Source of the DNA: Paragyromitra xinjiangensis
Taxonomy: Eukaryota > Ascomycota > Pezizomycetes > Pezizales > Discinaceae
DNA length: 64,000 bases
Direction of reading: 5' to 3'
NCBI GenBank assembly: GCA_038503065.1
Contig: JBCAMK010000014.1
Location: forward strand, 1,116,001-1,180,000
Both the position numbers and the translations under genes were made by a program. This document shows, in pieces, positions 37,945-50,682 of this stretch. The stretch's first letter is position 1. The number at the start of each line of letters is the position of its first letter. The notes under the pieces are model-generated. The model searched no databases. It saw only the letters and a program-made list of their open reading frames with translations, and was not told where the DNA came from.

Positions 37945-40900
37945 TGATGCATCAACTGTGGTGGAACACATAAAGCCACTGACAGATCCTGTGTTGCATG
38001 CCCAGACCTCTCCCAAACTGAAAAAGACATCATGGTGGAACAATGATTGTGCAACCAAACCCACACAAGATTCGCCTGATGCAACACAACTGCCGAAGAA
38101 ACCAAAATGTTATGTTATCCCTCCTCGACTCAGCCTCAGAAACGGCTGATATAGTTGTTATTCAAGAACCCTTTGTTATGCCTGATACTTCTCCTGACGC
38201 ACCACCAAACTCCTGGACATCAATATCTCATGGGTCATTCGCAAGAATGATTCCAAGCTGTATTAACCGCCCTCGAACTATGACCTTTATATCAAAATCC
38301 AACCTCTTCCTGAAATATCAGCCAAGGCCCGACATCATCAATAACGAAGATGTACAGGCCATAGAGCTGTCAACCCCCTCCATTCCTTCCTTTACCCTCC
38401 TCAACATCTACAATGAACAACCTGCAGCATCACAACGATCTCCTGACAGCCACCCGCAATACACAGTTGAACGTGTACTTGTGGGACTAAAGCTACCAGA
38501 ACGCTGTATCATGGCAGGTGACTTCAATGCCCACCATCCTCTCTGGGACTCACGAGTCCGTTCACCAAAACGACATGAAGCTCTTCTAGCTATACTAGAA
38601 GAATTCAATTACACCCTCATTAACGAACCTGACATTTATACCTACAACTACCCAACAGGCACTGGCAGATCCGTTTTGGATCTTGCCTTCTCCTCCTCAC
38701 CAATGACAGACTTGATTATGAACTGGGCAGTCATGGAAGACCTTGCAACAGGATCCGACCATGAAGTGGTTCAGTTTGAAATTGCTTCCGACTCTTTGGA
38801 ATGTGCCCCCCCACCATCAACGGAACAATTTAATTGGGCCAAGGCAGACTGGGACGGCTTCCAACAAACTTTCACCCTTTCCTCCATCACTACTAAAGAC
38901 ACCTGGGAGTTCCTACACTCCCACCCAACCCATTCAAACCTAGACGAAGCAGCTCAACACCTACGAGATTCAATCATAGCAGCTGCTAACATCCATGTGC
39001 CCAAACGAAAACCATCGCCCTTCGCCAAACCTTGGTGGAATGAAGACATCAAAGAAGGACGCAGACATATGAAGACAGCCCTCAGGGACTGGAGAACAGA
39101 TCAGACTCCAGCCATGTGGCGAAGATTCAAAAACCTGCGAACATCCTACTTCAGACGAATCAGAACAGCAAAAAGTGAACACTGGAATACATTCCTAGAA
39201 GAAGCTCACGGAAAAGATGTCTTCACAGCAATGAGGTACACCAAGCCTCGCAGATGTGAACGCACCCCCACCCTACACAATCCCACCACCCTCCAAGAGT
39301 CCAAAACCTTTGAAGAGAAAGCCAATCTCTTCCGAGCAACTCTATTCCCTCCCCCTCCCTCAGTGGAACTTGATGAACCTGTTCCAGCAGGAAAACACAA
39401 GATCCCATGGAAAGACCTCACCAACGATGAGATTCGGAAAGCAATCATGACCTCAGCACCAAAGAAAGCCCCTGGACCTGATGGAATTGGCTTCCTATGC
39501 ATTCAAAAAGCATACCAAGTTGACCCAACGCAGTTCAATTCCTTCTACAAGGCCACCATGAAAGCAGGATACCACCCAACCATATGGCGTGAAGCTACAA
39601 TTGCAATCATCAGAAAGGCCAATAAACCTGACTATACGATAGCAAAAGCCTACAGACCAGTATCACTCCTCAACTGCCTTGGCAAAGTCTCATAAAAGAT
39701 CATAGCAACCCGATTAGCATTTATGGCAGAAAGATATCACCTTCTCCATAGATGGCAAATTGGAGGTCGACCAAAAAGATCAGCTGTGGATGCTTGCATG
39801 CTTATCAGCACGCTTGCCGATGCAGCCAAAAAGAAAGGCCTAACACTCTCTGCACTTTGTATGGACGTGAAAGGTGCATATGATTTTGTATTCAAACGAC
39901 GACTGATCAAGACCATGATAGAACTGGACCTCCCACTTCCCATCTGCCAATGGGTGGACTCCTTCCTCAGCAATCGAACAGCCTGCATGGCATTCGACGG
40001 TGAAATTGAATCCATGGCACCCATTCAAACTGGCATTCCACAAGGATCCCCCACCTCCCCTATCCTCTTCCTCCTCTACCTGGCTCCGTTGTTCAACGAG
40101 CTAGAAGAAAAATATCCTGATTCCACCTGCCCCAGCTATGTTGATGATGTGGGCCTTCTGGTTACAGGAAAGTCTGAAGCAGAAAACTCTCGAACACTGG
40201 AAGCAATGGCACTCACCTCCTCCGAATGGGGTGAGAAAAATGCCTTGTACTTTGACAATCCAAAGACAGAACTCACTCACTTCCACTCCAGACGAACAAC
40301 TGACACCTCTGATGAAGCCAAAGTTACAATGCCTGATGGCAACATGATTGAGGCTGCAGATGTCCAGCGATGGCTGGGTGTCTGGTTTGACAGCAAACTC
40401 ACATTCAAGCATCATGTGAAGACCAAAGCTGCCTCCGCACTTCGAGCCTTCATGGCTATCTCCCGTCTCGCAAGCACAGAAAAAGGACTGAGTTACAAAG
40501 CACTCCGCCAACTCTACCAAACCTGTGTAGCCACCATCAGTGACTTCGGAGCTGAAGTATGGTGGAACGGGCAGATTGGACTCAGCAACACCATCCAGAA
40601 AGTCCAAAATCAAGCAATGCGCAAGATTGCTGGAGCCTTCAGAACCTCACCTGTCCATGCCCTGGAAGCAGAGACAGGACTCCTCCCTACCCCAATCAGA
40701 TTGGACAAGTTGCAAAGGAAATATGCACTCCGAGTCCTTTCCCTACCCAACACCCATCCCATCACCTCCCTCTGCCCTGACTCCTGGCCTTCAACCCAGG
40801 AAAACGACAACCCAGATAGCTCCAACAACACTCCATGGCACCAAACCACCACCTCCCCCAAATATGAAACAAGACTACATAGGATACTGGCATCTACCAA

Positions 40901-41431
40901 CAAATGGGTCCAGCCACAATCAGAGATTGAATGCGTAGACAATCTGGCATGCCCACCATGGCACCAAAACACCATAGACATCTATATTGACCCTGCAGAC
41001 AAAGACGCAGCAGCAGAAAACCATCGGAACCACACAGCTGGAGACAGTACTAGGACTGATCGCCTAGTATTCTACACTGATGGCTCCCTCCTGGAAGGCA
41101 AAACAGGAGCTGGAGTTGCTGGTTTCCGCAGAGGTCACGCTGTGGTCAACAAATCCTACCACCTCGGCAAAGAAAATGAAGTCTTCGACGCAGAACTTTA
41201 TGGTATTGCAAAAGCCACTAAGCATGCAATCCTACAAGTACGGCGATCACCTCACCTGACAAACGATGTCTACATCTACTGTGACAACCAAGCAGCAGTA
41301 CAACGAAAGACAACACCCCTCCCTATGCCAGGCCAACACCTGGTCATTGAAGCCCGCAACAACTTGCTTCAACTTGAAGACAGTGGCATCAAAACCCATG
41401 TTTATTGGGTACCAGGACATGTTAACGTTGC
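37945..41431 (+). mobile_element. LINE-A copy X, main part (5' truncated)
   Basis: It begins inside the ORF1 C-terminus (ATGCATCAACTGTGG, equivalent to 43477 in copy Y) and continues through ORF2 until the RNase H sequence GTTAACGTTGC. There it is interrupted by copy Y and resumes at 48007. Its start abuts the inverted 5' end of copy W. Confidence 0.9.
38043..41431 (+). pseudogene. LINE-A copy X ORF2 (endonuclease, RT, RNase H), broken
   Basis: It starts at ATG 38043 within an ATGA overlap with the ORF1 stop. Endonuclease motifs are VIQEPFV, GDFNAHHPLWDS and SDHEVV. RT motifs are APGPDGIGFLC, AYRPVSLLNCLGKV and YVDDVGLL. RNase H motifs include FYTDGSLLEG, AELYGIAKA and YCDNQAAV. An in-frame TAA at about 39693-39695 replaces the GAA of copy Y. 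The frame continues afterwards, then is cut by copy Y within the histidine/aspartate part of RNase H (WVPGHVNVA). A 34-bp deletion between two ACCAATGC repeats affects its distal part near 48437. Confidence 0.9.
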
Positions 41432-41971
41432 AGCGACAACCATTCTACCAGGACGAATTTTCGAAAATAACTCCACAACCAACAGAGATATCATCAAACC
41501 GACTTCATATTCGGAATCAGCGCCCCCTTTTACCCCCTTCTACACCTCCTGGGAAATCCATCTCTTCTATTTCAGAAGTTGTTGTGATTTTCCCCTTCAT
41601 TTCCCCTCTTTGGGGCTCACCCCACCAAAAAACCGCCGAGCCCCCCCTCAAAATCGTCGCCAGTCAACCAGTTCTTGTCCGATTGACTTGAAACTTGCAC
41701 ATCCACGCCGCCTACATATTACGGCCCAGGATTTTTAGTTTCAGCCAAATCGGCCCACAGGCGCCCGAGTAGTACTCATTTTATCGCCGAAAATCGCCAG
41801 AAATCTCGGAATATTGCAATTCTGACTGACAGCACATCACCTGCTACCTTCTGGAACATTCCATCGGTGGAACCCAATCAGCCTCCGGTCTTCAACGTCC
41901 AATCAACTTTTGTCTCGGCAATTTATTTTTAGTATCCGTTACACGAAAATTTCCGAAAAATTTCCGGAACC

Positions 41972-43575
41972 ATGTCGGCCCACGGGGATGAAATGCAAGA
42001 CGATACGGAACTTCCCATCGTACCTCCATCTTCACCTCCCTCCAGCCCTACCATAACGGCCACAAACCGATTCCTGAACGTCAGCCAGCATGCTCCAGAC
42101 ATCATGAGCAGCGACCCTATTTCCTCCACCACCAAACCTCTCCCGGCACCATTTGCTCGCAAGATCACACTCCCACCACCATTCTTCTCCTCAGCTGGCA
42201 ACTCCCCCACACATCCTCTATCATTTAGGAACACTTTGGGAGGAATTGACCTCACTTACGAGCCAGAACCAATGACCAGGACCAGATCCGCAGCTGGCCC
42301 GTCAAAGAGAACCTTTGGCAACCAACAGCAATCTGCTCCACCTCCCAAACGCACTCCCAGCTACTTTGCACTCCCAATGAGTCAAAACGACGTCAACCAA
42401 CACCTCATGGCACAGAATGAACACTTGAACAAGGAAATCGCTGAGCTCAAGATGATGGTTAGCAACCTCACCACCCAAATCTCAACCTCCCTGGGCTCCA
42501 TGAGCCACACTGTGATCGGGAAAGTAGATTCAATCCACCGCACCCTGAAAGCAACTCCAGCAGTACCAGCAATCACAGCAACAACAATCCCCACCGCTCC
42601 CCAACAACCCAAGAAGAACAAGGGAAAGGGAAAGGCAACTGAAAACACGCCAGCACCTCCTCCCCTCCTCCACCTCCTGCACCAAAGACTTGGGCCACTG
42701 TGGCGAAAGATGGAAAGCCTGCGAAGGCCAACACTGATACCCCCACAACCCCAACCCCAGAACTCACCAAGAACATGATTGTCCAACGCAGTGGTGATCA
42801 GAAAGAAGAAAACCTCAACCTCCTTGTCCTGCGCAACACCATTAACAAAGAACTCCTGACTGCCAAAGCACCAGAAAGCCTCCAGATCTCAGGAATCTCC
42901 TGGAACCTGAAAGCAAATCTCCTGCTCTACACTCGCAATGGATTCACCAGCACTGACTTTGACCTGCACAAGGCCACCATTGAGAAAGTTGTGAAGGAAA
43001 GCGATGAGAAAGCTCTCTTTCTCTCCAAACAGGAGTCCTGGCACAAGGTTGCCATCCATGGAGTCCCAATCATGGAATACCCTGACAATCGTACTGGCAT
43101 GAGCGACTTGCAAAACGAACTGGAATACCAAAACAGTGATCTCAAACTGGCAGCACCTCCTCGCTACATGACCCATCCAGACAAGAGAAATGGAAAGTCC
43201 CACAGCTCGGTGATGATTGCCATCACCAGCAAAAGCATGTACAACAAACTGATCAAAAACGGAATCCTCATCTTCGGCCAAAGACACAGGACCGGAGCCT
43301 ATTTGACTGCGCGCCCTGGTGACCAATGTTCTAACTGTCAAAAGTTTGGACACAAGTTCCAGAGATGCCCCTCCTCCAAGCCAGCCTGTGCCTACTGTGG
43401 ACACGAACATGCTACCAACAAGCACTTCTGTGGGACTTGCAGAGCCACTGACTCCTGCGCCCACATGCCTCCCAAATGCATCAACTGTGGTGGAACACAT
43501 AAAGCCACTGACAGGTCCTGTGTTGCACGCCCAGACCTCTCCCGAACTGAAAAAGACATCATGGTGGAACAATGA
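41972..43575 (+). pseudogene. LINE-A copy Y ORF1 (Gag-like), one frameshift
   Basis: It starts at ATG 41972 (MSAHGDEMQD). The N-terminal half is P/S/T-rich and contains a helical segment (HLMAQNEHLNKEIAELK). A proline run near 42655-42670 has four C where copy V has five, so the frame shifts. The remainder, from about 42700, continues in the correct frame to TGA 43573-43575. The C-terminus has CSNCQKFGHKFQRC, CAYCGHEHATNKHFC and CINCGGTHKATDRSC. The stop overlaps the ORF2 start (ATGA). It would bind the element's RNA. The single deletion disables it. Confidence 0.88.
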
Positions 43576-46500
43576 TTGTGCAACCAAACCCACACAAGAT
43601 CCGCCTGATGCAACACAACTGCCGAAGAAACCAAAATGTTATGTTATCCCTCCTCGACTCAGCCTCAGAAACGGCTGATATAGTTATTATTCAAGAACCT
43701 TTTGTTATGCCCGATACTTCTCCTGACGCACCACCAAACTCATGGACATCAATATCGCATGGGTCATTCGCAAGGATGATTCCAAGCAGCATTAACCGCC
43801 CTCGAACCATGACTTTTATATCCAAATCCAACCTCTTCCTGAAATATCAGCCAAGACCCGACATCATCAATAACGAAGATGTACAGGCCATAGAGCTGTC
43901 AACCCCCTCCATTCCTGCTTTTACCCTCCTTAACATCTACAATGAACAACCTGCAGCATCACAACGAGTTCCTGACAGCCACCCACAATACACGGTTGAA
44001 CGTGTACTTGTGGGACTAAAGCTACCAGAACGCTGTATCATGGCAGGTGACTTCAATGCCCACCACCCTCTCTGGGACTCACGAGTCCGTTCACCAAAAC
44101 GACATGAAGCACTCCTAGCTATACTAGAAGAGTTCAACTATACCCTCATTAACGAGCCTGATATTTATACCTACAATTACCCTACAGGCACTGGCAGATC
44201 CGTTTTGGATCTTGCCTTCTCCTCCTCACCGATGACAGACTTGATTATGAACTGGGCAGTCATGGAAGACCTTGCAACAGGATCCGACCATGAAGTTCTT
44301 CAGTTTGAAATTGCCTCCGACTCTTTGGAATGTGCCCCCCCACCATCAACGGAACAATTTAATTGGGCCAAGGCGGACTGGGACGGCTTCCAACAAACTT
44401 TCACCCTCTCCTCCATCACCACTAAAGACACCTGGGAGTTCCTACACTCCCACCCAACCCATTCAAACCTAGACGAAGCAGCTCAACACCTACGAGATTC
44501 AATCATAGCAGCTGCCCACATCCATGTACCCAAACGAAAACCATCACCCTTCGCCAAACCTTGGTGGAATGAAGACATCAAAGAAGGACGCAGACACATG
44601 AAAACAGCCCTCAGGGACTGGAGAACAGATCAGACTCCAGCCATGTGGCGAAGATTCAAAAACTTGAGAACATCCTACTTCCGACGAATCCGAACAGCAA
44701 AGAATGAACACTGGAATACATTCCTGGAAGAAGCTCACGGAAAAGATGTCTTCACAGCAATGAGGTACACCAAGCCACGCAGATGTGAACGCACCCCCAC
44801 CCTACACAATCCCACCACACTCCAAGAGTCCAAAACCTTTCAAGAGAAAAGTGTCCAATCTCTTCCGAGCAACTCTATTCCCTCCCCTCCCTCGGTGGAA
44901 CATGATGAACCTGTTCCAGCAGGAAAACACAAGATCCCATGGAAAGACCTCACCAACGATGAGATTCGGAAAGCAATCATGACCTCAGCACCAAAGAAAG
45001 CCCCTGGACCAGATGGAATTGGCTTCCTATGCATTCAAAAAGCATATCAAGTTGACCCGACCCAGTTCAACTCCTTCTACAAAGCCACCATGAAAGCAGG
45101 ATACCACCCAACCATATGGCTAGTGTGAAGCTACAATTGCAATCATTAGAAAGGCCAATAAACCTGACTATACGATAGCAAAAGCCTACCGACCAGTATC
45201 ACTCCTCAACTGCCTCGGCAAAGTCTCAGAAAAGATCATAGCAACCCGATTAGCATTTATGGCAGAAAGATATCACCTTCTCCATAGATGGCAAATTGGA
45301 GGTCGACCAAAAAGATCAGCTGTGGATGCTTGCATGCTTATCAGCACGCTTGCCGATGCAGCCAAAAAGAAAGGCCTAACACTCTCTGCACTTTGCATGG
45401 ACGTGAAAGGTGCATATGACTTTGTATTCAAACGACGACTGATCAAGACCATGATAGAACTGGACCTCCCACTTCCCATCTGCCGATGGGTGGACTCCTT
45501 CCTCAGCAATCGAACCGCCTGCATGGCATTCGACGGTGAAATTGAAGCCATGGCACCCATTCAAACTGGAATCCCACAAGGATCCCCCACCTCCCCTATC
45601 CTCTTCCTCCTCTACCTGGCTCCATTGTTCAACGAGCTAGAAGAAAAATATCCTGATTCCACCTGCCCCAGCTATGTTGATGATGTGGGCCTTCTGGTTA
45701 CAGGAAAGTCTGAAGCAGAAAACTCTCGAACACTGGAAGCAATGGCACTCACCTCCTCCGAATGGGGTGAGAAAAATGCCTTGTACTTTGACAATCCAAA
45801 GACAGAACTCACTCACTTCCACTCCAGACGAACAACTGACACCTCTGATGAAGCCAAAGTCACAATGCCTGATGGCAATGTGATTGAGGCTGCAGATGTC
45901 CAGCGTTGGCTGGGTGTCTGGTTTGACCGCAAACTCACATTCAAGCATCATGTGAAGACCAAAGCTGCCTCCGCACTTCGAGCCTTCATGGCTATCTCCC
46001 GTCTCGCAAGCACAGAAAAAGGACTGAGTTACAAAGCACTCCGCCAACTCTACCAAACCTGTGTAGCCACCATCAGTGACTTCGGAGCTGAAGTATGGTG
46101 GAACGGGCAGATTGGACTCAGCAACACCATCCAGAAAGTCCAGAATCAAGCAATGCGCAAGATTGCTGGAGCCTTCAGAACATCACCTGTCCATGCCCTG
46201 GAAGCAGAGACAGGACTTCTCCCTACCCCAATCAGATTGGACGAGTTGCAAAGGAAATATGCACTCCGAGTCCTTTCCCTACCCAACACCCATCCCATCA
46301 CCTCCCTCTGCCCTGATTCCTGGCCTTCAACCCAGGAAAACAACAACCCAGATAGCTCCAACAACACTCCATGGCACCAAACCACCACCTCCCCCAAATA
46401 CGAAACAAGACTACATAGGATACTGGCATCTACCAACAAATGGATCCAGCCACAATCAGAGATTGAATGCGTAGACAATCTGGCATGTCCACCATGGCAC

Positions 46501-47583
46501 CAAAACACCATAGACATCTACATTGACCCTTCAGACAAAGACGCAGCAGCAGAAAACCATCGGAACCACACAGCTGGAGACAGTACTAGGACTGATCGCC
46601 TAGTATTCTACACTGATGGCTCCCTCCTGGAAGGCAAAACAGGAGCTGGAGTTGCTGGTTTCCGCAGAGGTCACGCTGTGGTCAACAAATCCTTCCACCT
46701 CGGCAAAGAAAATGAAGTCTTCGACGCAGAACTTTATGGTATTGCAAAAGCCACTAAGCATGCAATCCTACAAGTACAACGATCACCTCACCTGACAAAC
46801 GATGTCTACATCTACTGCGATAACCAAGCAGCAGTACAACGAATGACAACACCCCTCCCTATGCCAGGCCAACACCTGGTCATTGAAGCCCGCAACAACT
46901 TGCTTCAACTCGAAGACAGTGGCATCAAAACCCATGTTTATTGGGTACCAGGACATGTCAACGTTGCCGGCAACGAGCTAGCTGATAAGCTCGCCAAGAT
47001 AGGAGCCCAAGGAACCAGGATAGAATCAGATGTCTTCACCTCCATCACATACCTCAAGAGAAACATCAAGGAACACTCCCTGACGACATGGAAAGCCAAA
47101 TGGAAGCAGGCAAAGAAAGGCCGCAGCTACTACGGACAACCAGCACTGAAACCAAGTGCCCCGCTGAGGGGAAACATCCCCAGAAGAACAGCCTCCACCA
47201 TCACTCAAATGAGAACCGGACATGGATACACCAAATCCTACCTTGCCAGAATCCCTACCAACAACATTGAAGACACTAAATGCAAATGTGGCTTCGATAA
47301 CCAAACACCACAACACCTACTGCTAGAATGTGGCCAGGAACCACTTCCTGCCCATCGCAAAGCACTCAAAGCAGCCCTCAAACCAATGCCACTCACATGG
47401 AGAACTGCAATGCACACCAATGCCGGCCTGGCTGCCACCATTGAAACATTCCTCACACCTACCCAAATCGCTACCAGAAATTGGACCCTGGAACGACAAG
47501 AAGACAACAGGTATTCCCACCAAGGAATTTACCTCTACAACGACGAAGAGGAAGAAAACGAAGGAGAAGGAGAGAACGGCTAG
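43572..47583 (+). pseudogene. LINE-A copy Y ORF2 (endonuclease, RT, RNase H), frameshifted
   Basis: It starts at ATG 43572, four bases inside the ORF1 stop. Domain order: AP endonuclease (VIIQEPFVM, GDFNAHHPLWDS), RT (AYRPVSLLNCLGKV, GIPQGSPTSPILF, YVDDVGLLVTG), RNase H (FYTDGSLLEG, AELYGIAKA, YCDNQAAV, WVPGHVNVAGNELADKLAK) and a C-terminal CKCGFDNQTPQHLLLEC cluster. Compared with copy X it has a 4-bp insertion near 44850 compensated by a 1-bp loss near 44885. A second 4-bp insertion (TAGT at about 45120) shifts the frame and ends the first part at 45128. The rest is open to TAG 47581-47583. Confidence 0.92.
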
Positions 47584-47959
47584 AAAGAACGGGCTACAGG
47601 CCCAAAGCATGCGATGGTGAAGGACGATAGAAAACTGATGAAGACCCTGAAAGTGGGGTGAGATGGAACATGACCGTGTGGAGGATTTCTGATTATGAAA
47701 CTGTTTGAGTATTTCCCTATGATTTTACCCTGTCGATTGTTATTCCGTTCGTTTCTACTGTTCGGTAGAACTTAGAGATAAAATTGTTATTTCCTCTTTT
47801 GTTATCTTTCATGTTATTTGTTTTTGATTTACTTTTCTTATGTTTTTCGCGAAAGATATCTGATGTGGATATCTACTAACTAGTTGGTTCATGTTCGCGG
47901 AGGATTTTCTTTTGTTAGTTATTGTGCGGTCATGGGGGTTTCCTTTCACTGTATGCCAT

Positions 47960-48006
47960 ATCCGTTACGGATTTATGCAATATGAGCAATAAATAAATAA
48001 ATAAAT
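47960..48006 (+). other. LINE-A 3' hairpin and TAAA tail (copy Y)
   Basis: ATCCGTTACGGAT forms a 5-bp stem with a 3-base loop, followed by TTATGCAATATGAGC and AATAAATAAATAAATAAA. The B elements have ATCCGTTTCGGAT in the same place before a similar tail. In other LINE-SINE pairs such shared 3' ends are recognised by the RT. Confidence 0.75.
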
Positions 48007-49030
48007 GTCAACGTTGCCAGCAACGAGCTAGCTGATAAGCTCGCCAAGATAGGAGCCCAAGGAACCAGGATAGAATCAGATGTCCTCACCTCCATCACAT
48101 ACCTCAAGAGAAACATCAAGGAACACTCCCTGACGACATGGAAAGCCAAATGGAAGCAGGCAAAGAAAGGCCGCAGCTACTATGGACAACCAGCACTGAA
48201 ACCAAGTGCCCCGCTGAGGGGAAACATCCCCAGAAGAACAGCCTCCACCATCACTCAAATGAGAACCGGACATGGATACACCAAATCCTACCTCGCCAGA
48301 ATCCCTACCAACAACATTGAAGACACCAAATGCAAATGTGGCTTTGATAACCAAACACCACAACACCTACTGCTAGAGTGTGGCCAGGAACCACTTCCTA
48401 CCCATCGCAAAGCACTCAAAGCAGCCCTTAAACCAATGCTGGCCTGGCTGCCACCATTGAAACATTCCTCACACCAACCCAAATCGCTACCAGAAATTGG
48501 ACCCTGGAACGACAAGAAGACAACAGGTACTCCCACCAAGGAATATACCTCTACAACGACGAAGAGGAAGAGAGCGAAGGAGAAAGAGAGAACGGCTCGT
48601 AAAGAACAGGCTATAGGCCCAAAGCATGCGATGGTGAAGGACGATAGAAAACTGATGAATACCCTGAAAGTGGGGTGAGATGGAACATGACCGTGTGGAG
48701 GATTTCTGATTATAAAAACTGTTTGAGTATTTCCCTATGATTTTACCCCGTCGATTGATATTCCGTTCATTTCTACTGTTCGGTAGAACTTTGAGATAAA
48801 AATTGTTATTTCTTCTTTTGTTATTTTCCTTGTTATTTTGTTTTGATTTATGTTTCTTCTGTTTTTCGCAAAGGGATATCTGATGTGGATATCTACTAAT
48901 TAGTTGGTTCATGTTCGCGGAGGATTTTCCTTTGTTAGTTATTGTGCGGTCATGGGGTTTCCTTTCACTGTATGCCATATCCGTTACGGATTTATGCAAT
49001 ATGAGCAATAAATAAATAAATAAATAAATA
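48007..49030 (+). mobile_element. LINE-A copy X, 3' remainder
   Basis: It continues copy X after copy Y: GTCAACGTTGCCAGCAACGAGC matches the RNase H region at 46957. It includes the end of ORF2, the 3' UTR and the TAAA tail (49005-49030). A 34-bp deletion between two ACCAATGC words lies at about 48437 and shifts the end of ORF2. Confidence 0.9.
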
Positions 49031-49575
49031 CCCTCTAAATCGGCAGGAACATTGACCGATCGTGGGAGAGACTGGTGAAAGAAGAAGAAAAGAAATAAGA
49101 TAGGGCAACCTGATGCCACATATTAAATATACCTTTTCACTCAAGATAAGACTAATGACTATGAAGGGAAAAAGTACGCTGGGACCGCCTTTCCGAAGGT
49201 ACGGCAGCAGGAAAAGTACCAAGTCACTTGTCAAATAATATCTGTGGAAAGTGTTTTTAGGGAAAATAGAAACTCTGTTCTGGATGCTTTCTAATTCCAT
49301 AACTTGATCTCCTTGTTAAGGAAATCACCTACCTGAGAAGTACATGCTTTATCCTACCTGAACTCCACTGGAGACGTAAGGAGGTTGTTACCGCAGTCAC
49401 TCAGAGTTAAATTATTTACCCAAAGAGGGCAAACTTCATCCTACCTGAACTCCATTGGAGATGTAGGGAGGTTGTTACTACAGTCACTCAGGGATAAACC
49501 ATCAAAATCAATTACGATGGAAAGAACTAGCCTACAGTTAGCTGACGAGGTCGAAGCTTCAGGAGAGGGAGGTAC
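49031..49575 (+). mobile_element. Internal remnant of LTR family 2 before its 3' LTR
   Basis: Non-coding sequence ending in the polypurine tract GGAGAGGGAGGTAC (49562-49575) right before the LTR. It contains a diverged tandem repeat of about 85 bp (49344-49425 and 49430-49503: CATCCTACCTGAACTCCA-TGGAGA, GGAGGTTGTTAC, CAGTCACTCAG). It appears truncated next to the copy X tail. No gag or pol homology is seen. Confidence 0.6.
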
Positions 49576-50415
49576 TGTTACACTTATAATTCTACCATGG
49601 TTACCCTACCTTGGTTACCCTACCTTCCAGTTACCCTGCCTTAGCTTCCAAACCTAAATACTACCATTACGCAACCCTTTGCCATAACCACAACCAAACG
49701 AGCAAGCTTATGGATCAACTAAGCCTCGACAATGGCTCTCAAACATCCTAAGCATGCCTCTACTAAGTTCTATGGCCAGTGGTTAGCCCCACTGCCGCTG
49801 TAGGGCGCTTGTATGGCGTCCAGAGTGGAGAAGGGGGGACATGGGCCAAAAAGACACGTCCCGGAGACTAAAAGTAACCCCCGGGTCGTGAACGGTGCCC
49901 TTCCAGTGGAATGCAACCCGGAGGGTATATGAAGGGCCTACTTCCATCTCCAAGTGGTCCCAATCAATTTGGATCACTATCGGAAGAGTTATCATAAGTC
50001 AGGCCTGGACCCCCAAATGAAGCGGTAGTATAGGTATTAGTCAGACAGAGAAGTCATATGTAGCTAGTAAGATCTTGCGTAAGCAGAAGGCCGCGAAGTG
50101 GAGAGCGCGGGATATAAATACTCTATCACGATCATGTTCTTTCAGTCCTTCAAGCAACGGAGGCAGGACCTTACAATTATTGATAGTTGATTGTCAATTA
50201 TTATACTATTCTTTATTGATCAAGACTCATTCTATTATATCTATGTCCTATTTAATTGGGGGCCATTGCCCCTATTCTTTCTAGTGAAAGCTGTTTCTCA
50301 GAGTCCTTCGTCATTTCAAAACGAGTCCTTGATCCATCTCTTCGGCTGACCCCCGAAGACCCGCTGAACGGTCATTATACATGCCAGTAGGCATAGGGAG
50401 TTCCCCGGGTTAACA
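49576..50415 (+). repeat. 840-bp LTR (family 2), second copy
   Basis: Same length and ends as 12652-13491, with only a few differences. On the right it adjoins LINE-A copy Z at CAAAGTGTTTC, within ORF1, so the element inserted into Z. The expected CAAAG duplication on the other side is not present nearby, so the element's 5' side is lost. Confidence 0.88.
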
Positions 50416-50682
50416 CAAAGTGTTTCTAAATGATAGAGGATGTGTGGGGGAGTTGCCAGCTGAGGAGAAGAATGGTGGAGGGAGTGTAATCTTGCGAGCA
50501 AATGGAGCCGGGAGAGGTTTGGTGGTGGAGGAAATAGGGTCGCTGCTCATGATGTCTGGAGCATGCTGGCTGACGTTCAAGAATCGGTTGGTGGCCGTCA
50601 TGGTAGGGCTGGAGGGAGGTGAAGATGGAGGTACGACAGGAAGTTCCGTGTCGTCTTGCATTTCATCCCCTTGGGCCGACAT
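50416..50682 (-). pseudogene. LINE-A copy Z ORF1, N-terminal fragment
   Basis: It starts MSAQGDEMQDDTELP and matches copies V, W and Y. Only about 90 residues remain before the LTR. No functional domain is retained. Confidence 0.85.

Larger units (their letters stand above)
41433..48006 (+). mobile_element. LINE-A copy Y, full-length, nested in copy X
   Basis: This 6.57-kb plus-strand element starts GCGACAACCATTCTACC and has a 5' UTR of about 540 bp, ORF1, ORF2, a 3' UTR of about 420 bp and a (TAAA)n tail. It is flanked by GTTAACGTTGC (41421-41431) and GTCAACGTTGC (48007-48017), 10 of 11 identical, which fits a target-site duplication in copy X with one later change. Both ORFs carry small frameshifts, so it is no longer active. 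Confidence 0.93.

Noticed and set aside
12652..50415. The two 840-bp LTRs as the ends of one element
   Set aside because: They are 36 kb apart, their flanks (GTGGT and CAAAG) do not match, and the second lies within the inverted segment.
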